Source: Nephrocerus scutellatus (lineage: Eukaryota > Arthropoda > Insecta > Diptera > Pipunculidae). From it: DNA of 64,000 nucleotides. Every line of letters starts with the position of its first letter. The stretch's first letter is position 1. Where the stretch lies: assembly GCA_947095585.1 (NCBI GenBank), contig OX352762.1, positions 95,206,249 to 95,270,248 of the forward strand, written 5' to 3'. Under the pieces are notes generated by a model. The model made no database searches and was not told the origin of the DNA. It worked only from the letters and a program-made list of their open reading frames with translations. A program made the position numbers and the translations under genes. Positions 47,501 through 59,265 of this stretch are shown here, one piece after another.

Positions 47501-48180
47501 AAAGGCTTTTGTCAAATCAACGTACGACAATTATGACACGGAAAAAATCCACCAGAACAAGACGAAACGCAAGTGCATAATGCAGAAAATATGACTGCTG
47601 CATGACTAGGGCAGAAGAAAGTGTACTTCCCTCTGGAAAAAGACACGCTTTAGAACATTGCGACTTCATTTCTGCTAGGGCCTATACATAGTTTGTCCTT
47701 TTGTTATGACAGAAAATATGGAAAAGAAAGGAAGTCGTGAATTGCATGTGTAGTATAACGATAACATATCAATGATGCACGAAGAAGTGACGCTTTGATG
47801 AGGACCGAGGAGATGATTACATGTTGAACACAAGTAACTATTTTTAGAGAGATTTTTTTGTATATTTAATTCATAACGCGTGCATATTCGCTTTTCTTTG
47901 AGATTGAGGAAACTAAGATTTTTTTTGACAAGAAAGACCTTCAACGAAAGAGTGTATGCGAAAAAAATCCAGATCAGCACTGTTCAGCAAAAACGGTAGT
48001 AATTTAATTCTTTGAACTTCTTGCTATGGAAGCACACAATTTGATTCTCGGAATTTACACAAAAAAGGAATATTTAATTCTAACTATAATATTCTGCTTC
48101 CGCCTCCTAAATTCTGTATTCATCGTTTAATGGTATTAATTGGGCCATTGTTTCTCTGTTCATATCGAATTTATTATTAA
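47501..48180. other. No gene recognised
   Basis: Short open frames without motifs. Confidence 0.4.
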
Positions 48181-48420
48181 CTAGCTGTTCCCGGGCGCTT
48201 TGCTACCCGCACGTATGAACCCCAGGGGTGACGGGAGTACTATAGCCTATAACTTTCCCTCACCTGCCAATAACTTACGTTGACATTTTGTTTAAAAATA
48301 CGTTTGTAAATCTCATGTTAAAATTTTATCTTTCTCCCCTTCCATCTATACCTACCTGCCAATAATATATCTTAAAAATTTCATAAAATTCAGTTTAAAA
48401 ATGTGGCTGATATTAACATT
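48181..48420 (+). repeat. Dispersed repeat starting ctagctgttcccgggcgctt
   Basis: The GC-rich opening resembles the complement of the ends of repeat F, and of the 50650-50697 stretch (gcggagcgcccgggcaaaac). It runs into cacctgccaataactt, seen again at 48355-48367. It belongs to the broad arthropod repeat type noted for repeat F. Confidence 0.5.
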
Positions 48421-48619
48421 TTACATTCCCTGTGTGTAAAATAAAATAACTACTAATCAAACAAATGCAGTTTTCGTGACTCATGTGTATAATATAAAAA
48501 CAGTTATTTTGTGTAATAACGTTTTTTTACGATTAATTATAAATTTTATTTTTAATTTGGCGTCCTACGATGTATTTTTGCGCGTGTTGTAATGAAACTA
48601 AATAAATGTCAAAAATAGC

Positions 48620-48865
48620 GGTTTTACAACCTACTATCTTGTAAACAGCGCCACCTAACGGGTCCAAATTTCACAAAAACCCAAATATCAACGAAACAAC
48701 GTATAGTTAAAATTTTAAGTTCCTAAGATGCTTCGTTACTTAGAAACAGAAAAACCGTATTATCTTGGAAACAGCGCCATCTATCAGGTCCAAATTTCAC
48801 AAAAACCCAAATAGCATTGAAACAAACCTATGGTTAAAATATGAAGTTCCTAAGTTCCGTTCAAA
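48620..48865. repeat. Two-copy tandem repeat, 126 bp period
   Basis: tatcttgtaaacagcgccac at 48635 and tatcttggaaacagcgccat at 48761 begin parallel units. Both also contain ggtccaaatttcacaaaaac, ccaaata and aagttcctaag. Confidence 0.85.
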
Positions 48866-48899
48866 CCAAAACAAAAGCCCAACCGCTAAAATCCTAATA

Positions 48900-49014
48900 A
48901 CGGGTGTTTTTTTGGGAGGTTCGTTTTTCCGATAGATGTCGTTTTATTTTATGACAGTTGTTTTGACAGCTCAAAGTGGCATTTCTACTCAGTATTGTTT
49001 GGCAAATCATTATG

Positions 49015-49058
<44 letters not shown>

Positions 49059-49264
49059 ACATTTGTGAAAAATAGTCGTGGTAGCCATATGCCAGAAATT
49101 GTGTTTAAATGTTAAATGCCAAAAAATTATCTACCAAATAAAAAAAAATTTTGGTCATTTCATAATTTTATATGTGTTTTATTCAAAAAAAAAATCGGCA
49201 ACCTCTTAAAAAAACACGTTATATCTAACGGCATATGGCTACCACGACTATTTTTCACAAATGT

Positions 49265-49303
<39 letters not shown>

Positions 49304-49418
49304 CATAATGATTTGCCAAACAATACTGAGTAGAAATGCCACTTTGAGCTGTCAAAACAACTGTCATAAAATAAAACGACATCTATCGGAAAAACAAACC
49401 TCCCAAAAAAACACCCTT
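48900..49418. mobile_element. Foldback MITE (Tc1/mariner-like), copy 1
   Basis: The 519 bp element is flanked by TA. Its outer arms of ~155 bp are inverted copies: acgggtgtttttttgggagg on the left and cctcccaaaaaaacaccctt on the right, each continuing to a poly(A)/poly(T) tract. An inner pair (atgacatttgtgaaaaatag and its complement) lies inside the tracts. It has no coding capacity. TA flanks suggest Tc1/mariner-type mobilisation. Confidence 0.85.
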
Positions 49419-50802
49419 TATATGGTGAAAATTTCAGCTTCCTGCTATATCTGGTTCCTGAGAAAGGCAATCTCAAAAAATTACCACACCATTTTTATAT
49501 ATTATATTTAATTGTTGCCTATGCTGTCTCTTGGATACGTTCTCGAAAACCCCTAATTTCAATTTATATTGAATTTGCAGTAGCGACAGTAGTCCAACCA
49601 TTTGCACTCATAGTTAAAAATATCGTTGGTTTGCCTAATGGTTAATGTATTAAAGAAACTAAATACATCTTTACCAATAAGGTATTTCATATAACAATAA
49701 ATGTTGTATCATACATAAACCATAAATGATGATGAGAGTGCAAATTGTTCCTGTGATTCAGTCATTTCAATTTTTAAATTCTCTACATATATTAACTTCT
49801 CGTGCCCGTGGTTGGCTGGCTGGTCAGATCTTGTGATAAATTTTAAACCCACTTCCTAAAGACCGATTTTATTCAAACAACTTTGCACACGTGTGTATTT
49901 CCCATGACAACACTTTCTGTTAAAAATGAGATTGATCGGGCTGCTGCGCCGGGAACGAAAGACGAAAGTTACTGCTTCCTATACTTAACATAGCCTCGAA
50001 AGTAGGCATTATCCACACTAGTGTGTTAGTGTAGTTTTACATTGCGCATGAGAAGTTTAGCGAAAAATTGTTTTGGTCGTGTGAAAAATTGCGTACATTA
50101 ATGCTTATCGTGTTCGTTAGATTGCCGCACTCAATACTAATATTAAAAAGAGGTAATATTGGTTTTTTGTGTAGTAGGTAATCTTCGAAACTACTGGACC
50201 GATATCAAAAATTCCAGTCACCAATATTTAGAATGGACTTTCAAGGTGAACATAGGCTATATTATTATCCCGTTTAAATAAAAGGGCCTTTCGTGGCAAT
50301 TAATTTTGTAACTAAATAACTAAAGTCGACGAGAAAACTGTCGGGCATCATAATGACTGTGTGGTGCGCGCTGCGCTGTTCTGCCATATAGCGGCATCAT
50401 AATGACTGTGTGCTATGTGCTGCGCTGCTTTGTACATACATACAATATTATAAATATATATAAAAATATAGGTCTGTTGGTTTGTAATACGACATTGAAA
50501 CTCAAAAACTAGACAGCCGATTGAGATGAAACTTTCACAAAATATGCATCTTAACAAAATCTCGGTAAACTACATAGTGCGAATACGATAGCGGTGGCCC
50601 TTTGTTTAGGTTTAGGCAATAGTAACCGCCTCCGTATGTGGTGATGGGAAGGTGGGGGTTCATGTGTGCGGGTGGCGGAGCGCCCGGGCAAAACTAGTAT
50701 AATATAAAGAAACTACATACTTATTTACCGATAAGTTAGTGCATACAAACAACAAATGTTATATCATACACACCAACAGCTATTTTTTTAAATCAGAAAA
50801 AA
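49419..50802. other. Non-coding with dispersed repeat fragments
   Basis: 49795-49935 is repeat D in reverse complement (cacacgtgtgtatttcccat). 49985-50060 (gtaggcattatccacacta, ttgcgcatgagaagtt) recurs at 52935-53050. 50335-50430 holds a short direct repeat (gcatcataatgactgtgtg). No gene. Confidence 0.55.
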
Positions 50803-51600
50803 ATGGAGGTGGGCACGATACGACTTTCTTTACGGACGGGGCCGGAATCTTCAGTATATTTATACTAATTTTTTCTCATTTATTTTTGTTTTCTATTTAT
50901 TTTAAATTTCTTTTGCACTTCACAGATTTTATCTAAGTGCTATACTTTTTGAGTTATTTGCAAAAACTCGAACAACTGTCCAAGTAAACTGTCACTTCCG
51001 GTTGTCAGATTTCCGTCAAAATCAACGGACACTTCACAATTTATGTAAAAAGCTTAAATATGAATTTTCCGTGTGGAAATGGAGGTGTGGTCACAACACG
51101 ACTTTCTTTAGGGATGGGGCCCGAATCTTCAGTATATGTTTATTAATTACTTTTTGTTTTTTATTTTAAATTTCTTTTGCACTTAACAGATTTCTCCTAA
51201 GTGCTATACTTTTTGAGTTATTTGCAAAAACTCAAACAACTGTCCAAGTAAACTGTCACTTCCGGTTGTCAGATTTCCGTCAAAATCAACGGACACTTCA
51301 CAATTTATGTAAAAAGCTTAAATATGAATTTTCCGTGTGGAAATGAAGGTGTGGTCACAACACGACTTTCTTTAGGGATGGGGCCCGAATCTTCAGTATA
51401 TGTTTATTAATTATTTTTTGTTTTTTATTTTAAATTTCTTTTGCACTTAACAGATTTCTTCTAAGTGCTATACTTTTTGAGTTATTTGCAAAAACACGAA
51501 AAACTGTCCAAGTAAACTGTCACTTCCGGTTGTCAGATTTCCGTCAAAATCAACTGACACTTTTCAATTTATGTAAAAAGCTTAAATATGAATTTTCCGT
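50803..51600. repeat. 264 bp tandem repeat, ~3 copies
   Basis: The anchor gtgctatactttttgagtta starts at 50937, 51201 and 51465, giving exactly 264 both times. Each unit has cgactttctttaggga, cgaatcttcagtatat, ttttgcactt, gtccaagtaaactgtcactt and ggttgtcagatttccgtc. The first unit is more diverged than the other two, which are nearly identical. No open frame spans a unit. It may be a satellite-like seed or the internal repeat of a larger transposon. Confidence 0.92.
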
Positions 51601-52649
51601 CCCAATAATTTCATCAGTCTGGGCCAGAGAGAGATTTTTTTTCGCTTTTTCTGACCTAGGATATACAGTAATGGGTAAATCTGTAAAAAACTCGAGTTCG
51701 AAAATTTTAATGATTACTATATTTCCTTTCACTATGTAAAAGAAAGTAAAAGAAAAAAAAAGTATATTTAAAGATATAGCTAGAAGTTAACGTTATAGCA
51801 ACATTTTGTTGGCACAGGAATAGAAATAGGATTAATTTTACAACAACAATGCCATCCATTTCCGTTCCATTTGGATTAGCCTTAATGCAACTTTTCTGTT
51901 GCGTTTTATTGGGCACAGGAATAGGAATGGGACTTATTTTACAACAACATTGTCAACCATTTTCATTCCATTTGCATAAGTTTTAATCCAACTTTTTGTA
52001 GGAATGAAATAATTATAATCGACTTTTAGTATCATTACTCACAAACAGAGTTGATGGTAATTTGAGCATGTTGTCACTTTTCCTATTCAGTGTTTAAGGC
52101 TTGGGATTTCTTCCGTTTCGTGGGGATTTCAAAGATTTTAATTTATTTTTAAAAGGTAAAAATGCAGAAAGTATTTAATCAGAACAAACCAAATTGAATT
52201 GAAGTGGCAAAGTATAGTTTTGTCTCTGGCGAACTCTAAAACTACGTCAGAGCGAATATTTTCCATAATCTCTGATATAAAATCAATCAAGTATATGTAG
52301 GATAGAGGGTAACGTTATAGTATAGATAGCAGTAAAATTAAAAAGAAATTGCACTAAACTTCATTATCCATCAACTAAAAGTAACAATTAAGAAAAGCAA
52401 ATGTTTATTTAGTGATCTTTGTAAAACTGTTCGGTATTTTTGAACTTTTATTTATAAACAGAGATGTGCTATTGGCATTAGCCAAATTAAAATATCCCCA
52501 AAGACCAACCAAAAGACCCAATAATTAGGGTGCCTTTTAGAAAGCCGCTTTTTTTATGGTCATACTAGAAAATACTATTGTTATTTACTGAAGTCTCATC
52601 GAACACACTATTACACGGTAGTTTTGCATTCCGCATGAGCAGTTTAGCA
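51601..52649. other. No gene recognised; short local repeat
   Basis: Near 51805-51985, ggcacaggaatagaaatagg, ttacaacaacaatg and catttccattccattt-like blocks occur twice about 105 bases apart, an old tandem duplication. The rest is AT-rich. Confidence 0.5.
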
Positions 52650-52775
52650 GAATTCGTAGAGTGGGACGAACCCTGCTTTTCCGGCTTTCGCCATTAAGCA
52701 TGCTCTTGAACTATTCCCATTTCACGGCCCTCTCTTCGAGAGTAAACCATAAGCCCTCGCGTCGCATCGACATTG
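52650..52775. repeat. Dispersed repeat E, copy 2
   Basis: Matches 5005-5125 (gccattaagcatgctcttga, gagtggga). It is embedded between copies of the gtaggcattatccacat/ttgcgcatgag repeat. Confidence 0.65.
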
Positions 52776-54323
52776 AGAGTGATCGGTCTGTGGGGTCGAA
52801 GGGCTCCCATACAAATTTTTTTCCATCTTTTTCTCCTCGATTGATGAGATACTCGTGTTTTCATTGGTACCAATTGTAAAATGTAATTTCACACGACGAT
52901 AGGCGAAATTGGCTGTTTCCTATACTATAACCTAGCCTCAAAAGTAGGCATTATCCACATTATTGTGTTAACATAGAAAATACTTCAGTGACTTACTGCA
53001 GTCTCAGCGAACACACATTCCCACAGTAGTTTTGCATTGCGCATGAGAAGTAGTACATGCTAAGGGTTCCTTAGTGATTTGAAGTTATTTGTTTTTTATT
53101 AAATTTATTCGATCATATCAATGTTTCTGGTTTTACTTCAGTGAAATAAAAAGTATTAAAGTAACTTAGATATTTTTAGAATAACTAAAATGGGGTACCT
53201 GGACCCCAAAAACATATTTTCTTGACGTTTCAGATAATTTCGAACCCAAAAAAGCAGAAAAAAAAAAATTGCCATTGGATTTGCGATGTTTTAAAGAAGA
53301 AGAGGAAACGTTACGAAAATATTTTTTTTCGCTTCCATGATTTTAAGATCAAGGCGGAGAATATGCGGTTTTAACATTTGTACGTCAGTTGACCTCAAAA
53401 ATTAACCTTTTTTACTCTACCTTCTCACTGGGAGCTCTGATATAAAAACGGCTATCGGCTGTCTAGTCCGCTTATTACTGTCAACGTTTTGAGATTTTTT
53501 TTAGTTGTGTAGACTGTACTGTGTCTGGTACCTTACAACAAACTGACCAAAAAATTTCACTTTTAGACACTTCTATTTTTGGCGAAAGCTTTTTTTTAAA
53601 TTGCTTTCGCACAGATATGCAGTTTTAAAGACAACACAATGCTATAGTTCCACTGAGTTGGATCGACGATAGTGTCAGAAAGTACAAGCATTTCTTAATT
53701 TCACATATTTTTACGATGCAAGTCTTGCAAATCAAATTTAATCAACTTTATTTGTTCGATTGAGTTAAAATTTTGCACGAACGTGTAGAACCGGTGTCGA
53801 TACAATGTTATGGTACATATTAACTGTGATGATGGACTTGAATTAAGAAGCTTAGCCAGTTTGTCTATGTCAAATCTTGAATTTCTATTTTGATACACCT
53901 TCCGTCCTCCAATTAAATTAAAATTTTGTACAGATGTGCAGCCCTGGTGACAATACAATGTTGTGGTTTAACTAAACTGGTTGCATAGTAGATAAAATTC
54001 AGCAGATAAAAACTGGAAAAATATAAATTTATAGTTTATTGCTGTGTTTAGGTTTAATGTGAACAGTGGAGCAGTGAACACCTTTAAAAGATATTCGCAG
54101 TGTATTATGAGGAAGTATGAAGACTGTAGAAAGTTACTGGTTCAAACTACTGAACGTTTAAACATTTAATAAAAAGTTTCTATAAGTACTTCCTTTTGTA
54201 CATATGACATAACAAAAGTTTTCATCAGCAAGTTGTGTTAAGTTGGTGTGTGTACAAAACAAAATTGAAGGTGTGGTTTTTTATTGAATCTTTGCACATA
54301 TGTATGTGTATTTTCGGTGACAA
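52776..54323. other. No gene recognised
   Basis: 52907-53060 repeats 49985-50060. Around 53735-53965 the blocks taaaattttgcacgaa and taaaattttgtacaga start two loosely similar units (minus-strand open frame 53701-53958 is a by-product). No gene. Confidence 0.4.
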
Positions 54324-56120
54324 CATCATCAGCATCATCATATTTGGCTCTACAGCCGGTGTCCGGTCCTGGCCTCCCAAAAAAAACTCTCCTTCAGTCC
54401 CAATTTCGAGTCGACGTCATCCAGTTTGGCATCCCTAAGCTCTTGGCGTCATGGTCTAAGTGGTCTAGGCCTTGACCAGTCTCGATGTCGTGTTCCATAA
54501 ATCCTACCGCAAAGGACTTTCCGATCAGGATCCTCCTCGCTCATGCGAGCTAGTTGTCCTGCCCATCGGAGCCTACCGAGCTTAATTCTCTTTAAGATGT
54601 CGACATCGCGGTAAAGCTCGTAGATCTCATCATTATAGAGTCTCCGGAATCGTCCTTCCTTACATACGGCGACAACAATTATCCGTAAGACTTTTTTCTA
54701 AAACGCGGCTAAGAGGTCAGAATGCTTTTTGCTATGCACCAAAGTCTCGGATCCATATGTAAGTCCTGGTATGACCATTGTCTTATACACCAGCAGCTCG
54801 GATATTATGATTAAATTCCTGGATTTAAAGACTCTTGGTCATGCTGTTATCAGCTGCTACAGTTTTTCAGAAATAGCTTAAGGGTTGCACTACTTCAAAT
54901 TCGCACTCCACTATTTTAATTGAAGGACTAATGATGGATCTTCTACTCGCAGACGTGGCCATAATGTTATTTGTTTTGCTCTCTTTTATGTGTCGCCCCA
55001 GATTTCGTGGCACCGATTTCCCTCATGGCTTTATAAAGATTTACTCTGGCTATGCTTTCGGAGGTGGCTTTAAAGTCTATAAAAAGAGGGCGTAGTGAAT
55101 GTTGAATCTCTAGACATTTTTCCATCACCTGCCTAAGGGTGTAAATATGATTAGTTGTTGATTTGCCAGTGATGAAGCCACACTGGTATGGACCAATTAT
55201 GACAGTAGCGTATGGGGCTATGCTGTCTTGAGAGATAGAGGAGAAAATCTTATGCGCGGTACTCAACAACGTAATACCACGATAACTGCTGCATGTTGTG
55301 ATATCTGCTTTCTTATGCATGGGGAACAGAATGCCTCTTCGCCAATCTTCTGGCATTCATGAATTGTTTGGTGTATTGCGGGACCTACTGTTTTAATCAG
55401 CTCCACTGGGATACTATCTGCTCTCGGGGCGTTATTGTTTGAGCCGATTTATCGCTCTCCTAACTTCGTCTATGCTTGGTGGCGGCAGCATAGTGTGGTC
55501 TTCGGTCATTGGTGGAGCCTCCAATTCCTCAGTGAGCTGGCCATTTAGAAACTCATGAAAGTGCTCTTCCCATCGCTCTAAGATGGCTTTGAGATCGACG
55601 ATCAGATTACCCTCATTGTCTTTGCAGTATGTGCAACGCAGTGTATATTTCGTCATACCGCGGACTTTTTGGTAGAACATTCACGCCTGGTGCGGTCCTT
55701 GCTCTCTGTACAGTTCTAGTTCACGGACGAGATTCTTCTACCAGACTGCTTTTTTCCGTCTGTGAACTATTTTTTCATATCTTTTGAGCTCTTTATATTT
55801 ATATTCATTTTCGCGTGCCCGCGTTTTATGAGATTGTTGCATTGCCCGGTACGCAACTTTCTAAGCTTGCGTTTAGTCGCTAGCTTACATTCGTCATCGA
55901 ACCAGTCGGTCCGATCTATACGACTACTGCTTTAGATGGTGTCAGTAGTACTAATGACAGTATTCTTAAGCCGTGTCCCGACATCTCAGCCGCAGAACTT
56001 ACTCTCCCTACATTTAGGGCGAGTCCTATCGCTTTACTGTAGTTGTTTCTGGCCTCTTAGTTGCGAAGGGCAGCCGTGTTAACTGGAATCTGATTCGCGG
56101 ATGCAGTCTTTCGATGATGA
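54324..56120 (-). mobile_element. RTE-A LINE, copy 5, 5'-truncated
   Basis: On the minus strand it runs from the linker (~56120, the NQIRVNTAA-like block) through KLATKRK and TEDHTMLPPPSIDEVRRAINRL (55432-55550). RT blocks follow (CSSYRGITLLSTAHKI, GFITGKSTTNHIYTLRQ, PLFIDFKATSESIAR at 54967-55360). After a deletion the post-RT region follows, ending at the ATG repeat (plus-strand catcatcatatttggct). The YADD region is lost in that deletion. It has frameshifts throughout. Confidence 0.85.
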
Positions 56121-57306
56121 TGATCGGATTACGGATTACAGGATAGATAGAATTACTTAACATAACTTTCTTTAAGTACTCGCTGATTAACTTTACAATT
56201 TAAGAGACGAGCTTTAATTTTATAATTACTGGATGTGATTAATGTCACTAAAATGGATAATGGCTAGTTAACAAAGTGGACCTAGGTGTTAACAATGCTA
56301 AGTTAAAAATCATCGAACTAAACAAACCACATCACTTTTTCAACTACACCGGACCGGACACCGGGTCCCGCAATAAAATTACGTTTCAAATTTGGAAATG
56401 GTTTCTATTTTAAAAAGCTTTTCCTTAATATCACTTGTTGTTGTTCCGAAACTTTTAAATTCCCAGCGAACATTTTTTTGATTTTTTTGGTTTTTATTTA
56501 AAATGGAATTTCTTGCTACATCATTTATCTAACGGAATGACAAATACCAGAACGCCCAGAGTTAACAAGCAGATCAGAGAGGTTAATGTTAACTGGAATC
56601 TAGCAGATAAAGAAACACTGCGGTGGTCGTCTGAGGCAAAGGTCACGTTCATCTGGTTAGTTTTTTGATTTTTGGTTGTTGGGAATTATCATAATCATTA
56701 ATGCAAGTGAAGTCCTTTTAACATTTCTGTTACTATAAATAACACCAATGCACACCATTTCAAATATGAAAAATATCTACAAAATTTATGCATAGCCACG
56801 ACGTTAACTTCAGGTTATGACGGGACTTTTAGAGGTTCAATTTTTTCCGCTCGTTGTTATTTTCAGAACAAACAAGTTGCTGGTGAAACAAACGAGCAAC
56901 CGTACTTTGCATGTAGCTGAAATATGCCCCGAACTTTGCTATACAATATCACGAGCATGACAATGACAACCATCATGAAGGACGAAATGCTCAAAGGAAA
57001 AAGAACAACAAACAACAAACAACAGAAACGAGCATTCCGTTGGTCCATTTACTTACGTAAATGTACATAAATGTAAAAAACAAGTGTTAGTGACAAACGG
57101 CGTTGACGTCGTGTGTGGGACAGTGTGTTTATGGCAGCGAGCTTTATCTGAGGGACTATTATCCTTTTGTCACGGTTGCGCGTACTGTTTTCAAAAGTCA
57201 AGGAAACCCCATTAGAGGACAATATTCTATAATTAGATGCCATTGTTAATAAAAAGGCGGACAGATAAAGAGGGCTATCAACATCACAGCTTCGTTTATA
57301 TACATA
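56121..57306. other. No gene recognised
   Basis: AT-rich with short open frames on both strands. None has a recognisable domain. Confidence 0.4.
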
Positions 57307-57626
57307 ACGGGTGTTTTTTTGGGAGGTTTGTTTTTCCGATAGATGTCGTTTTATTTTATGACAGTTGTTTTGACAGCTCAAAGTGGCATTTCTACTCAGT
57401 ATTGTTTGGCAAATCATTATGAAAAAAAAATCGGCAACCTCTTAAAAAAATACGTTATATCTAACGGGTGTTTTTTTAAGAGGTTGCCGATTTTTTTTTT
57501 GAATAAAACACATATAAAATTATGAAATGACCAAAATTTTTTTTTATTTGGTAGATAATTTTTTGGCATTTAACATTTAAATACAATTTCTGGCATATGG
57601 CTACCACGACTATTTTTCACAAATGT

Positions 57627-57659
<33 letters not shown>

Positions 57660-57774
57660 CATAATGATTTGCCAAACAATACTGAGTAGAAATGCCACTT
57701 TGAGCTGTCAAAACAACTGTCATAAAATAAAACGACATCTATCGGAAAAACAAACCTCCCAAAAAAACACCCTT
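57307..57774. mobile_element. Foldback MITE, copy 2, with nested terminal repeat
   Basis: The outer arms and TA flanks match the element at 48900-49418. The interior differs in arrangement: the block tcggcaacctcttaaaaaaa (57431-57450) pairs with tttttttaagaggttgccga (57471-57490) across a 20 base loop that contains a second acgggtg terminus. Relative to copy 1, the ~170 bp interior is in the opposite orientation. Confidence 0.85.
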
Positions 57775-58109
57775 TATTATAAAACGTACATACAGAAGGC
57801 GTTTTGACTTGTTTTAGTTGCACTTCCTAGTACCTGATCAACAGAAAGCTTTTTTATAAATACTAAGGTAAAACAATAAATCAAAAAGTAGAGAGTTAAA
57901 AAACAACCCATAAAATTTTTCATGGAAATTCTCCAATAACCAAAAAAAAAAAAACAAATGCGCAGCACTGTAACCCAACAAGAAAACAACAAGGCCAAGC
58001 AGCGCTGTTCTCAGCGCACCAACGCAAACAGAACATAATCTATAGTATGATATTGGCTGAAGCTGCTATATGGGAAAATAATGTGTGGGAGACCCCCGAC
58101 CCCCGTCTC
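57775..58109. other. No gene recognised
   Basis: AT-rich spacer. Confidence 0.4.
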
Positions 58110-58900
58110 GATCACTCTCAAATTTGAACAGAAAGTATTGTCATGGGAAATACACATGTGTTCAAAATTTGCATAACATCGGGCTGAAGAAAGTGGGTTA
58201 AAAATTGACCACAAGATTCTACCACCCAGTCAGCCAGCCAGCCAGAAACGGGCAGGCGAACTTAATAAAGAGAATTTGAAAAACAACGCATAAAAATTGT
58301 TCGTGTAAATTCTCTAATCGGAGATACACATGTGTGCAAAATTTAAATAAAACTAGGTTACTTTAAAGAGAAAAATTTGGAAGCCCACCGACCCGTGAGC
58401 TCTTTATTTTATGCAAAAAGTATTGTCAATCGGAAAAACACATGTAAATAAAATTTAAAGATAATCGACTAATTTTTTAAAAAAATGTAATGGGCTCCCG
58501 ACCAAGGATCACTCCAAAAAATTTACAAAAACAGTTGACAATCAGAGATACACAAGTGTTTAACATTTGAAGAAAATAGGGCTAATTCTTAAACAAATTA
58601 TATGGGCACCCTCAGACCTTAGGGCCCGATCACTTCACAATTTTACAAAATGTTTTGTCCATTAGAGATAAAATTTTGTTCTAATATTATTTTTTGTCAT
58701 AATCGAAACAAAAACGATACAAAGGAAGTATTTGAAAAAAAATTATATGGCAACCGTTAAGAAAGTGTTGCTAGCTTATAAACGCATGTGTGCAAGTTTA
58801 AATAAAATCGGATTTCAGGAAGTTGATTAAAAAATGATCACAAAATCACACATCCGGATGCGAACTTAATGTAGAGAATGATTATTTTCATATAAAAAGT
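58110..58900 (+). repeat. Repeat D, degenerate tandem cluster
   Basis: The core acacatgtgtgcaaaatttaa or close variants appears about five times (near 58150, 58325, 58440, 58550, 58785), each with aataaaatcgg- or taatcg-like follow-ups. Spacing is irregular (about 110-230). The first unit matches 700-900. Confidence 0.6.
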
Positions 58901-59265
58901 ATAAGGGTATAATTGTTAACAAACTGTTAAGGGCGTAAATTACTTGATCCTCTATCGATGGAGTAAAGATATTTTCATGAAAAAATTAGCAAAAATTTAG
59001 AAAAGTCAGGATTTTCACAAAAAATTGTATCCTAATTATAAACGTAAAAGTAGACAATTATTAATTTCCAGTTCACACTTTTCTCGTTTTAAAATGACAT
59101 TTTCGTACCTTCCAAACACGTGCATACGTACTCCATTAAACCGATGGACATTTCTCAACTGCATCCAACAAAGAGCTAACGAAAGCCCTTTTCACTTGGT
59201 GTGGTGAACACGCAAGCACAGAAACGTTGAATAATTAAAATTATTATTTCTGAATAACTCAGAGG
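58901..59265. other. No gene recognised
   Basis: AT-rich. The 60-codon frame at 59025-59207 has no motif. Confidence 0.4.

Noticed and set aside
50803..51600. CRISPR-like array
   Set aside because: Units are 264 bp with no short repeat/unique spacer pattern, in eukaryotic DNA. It is an ordinary tandem repeat.
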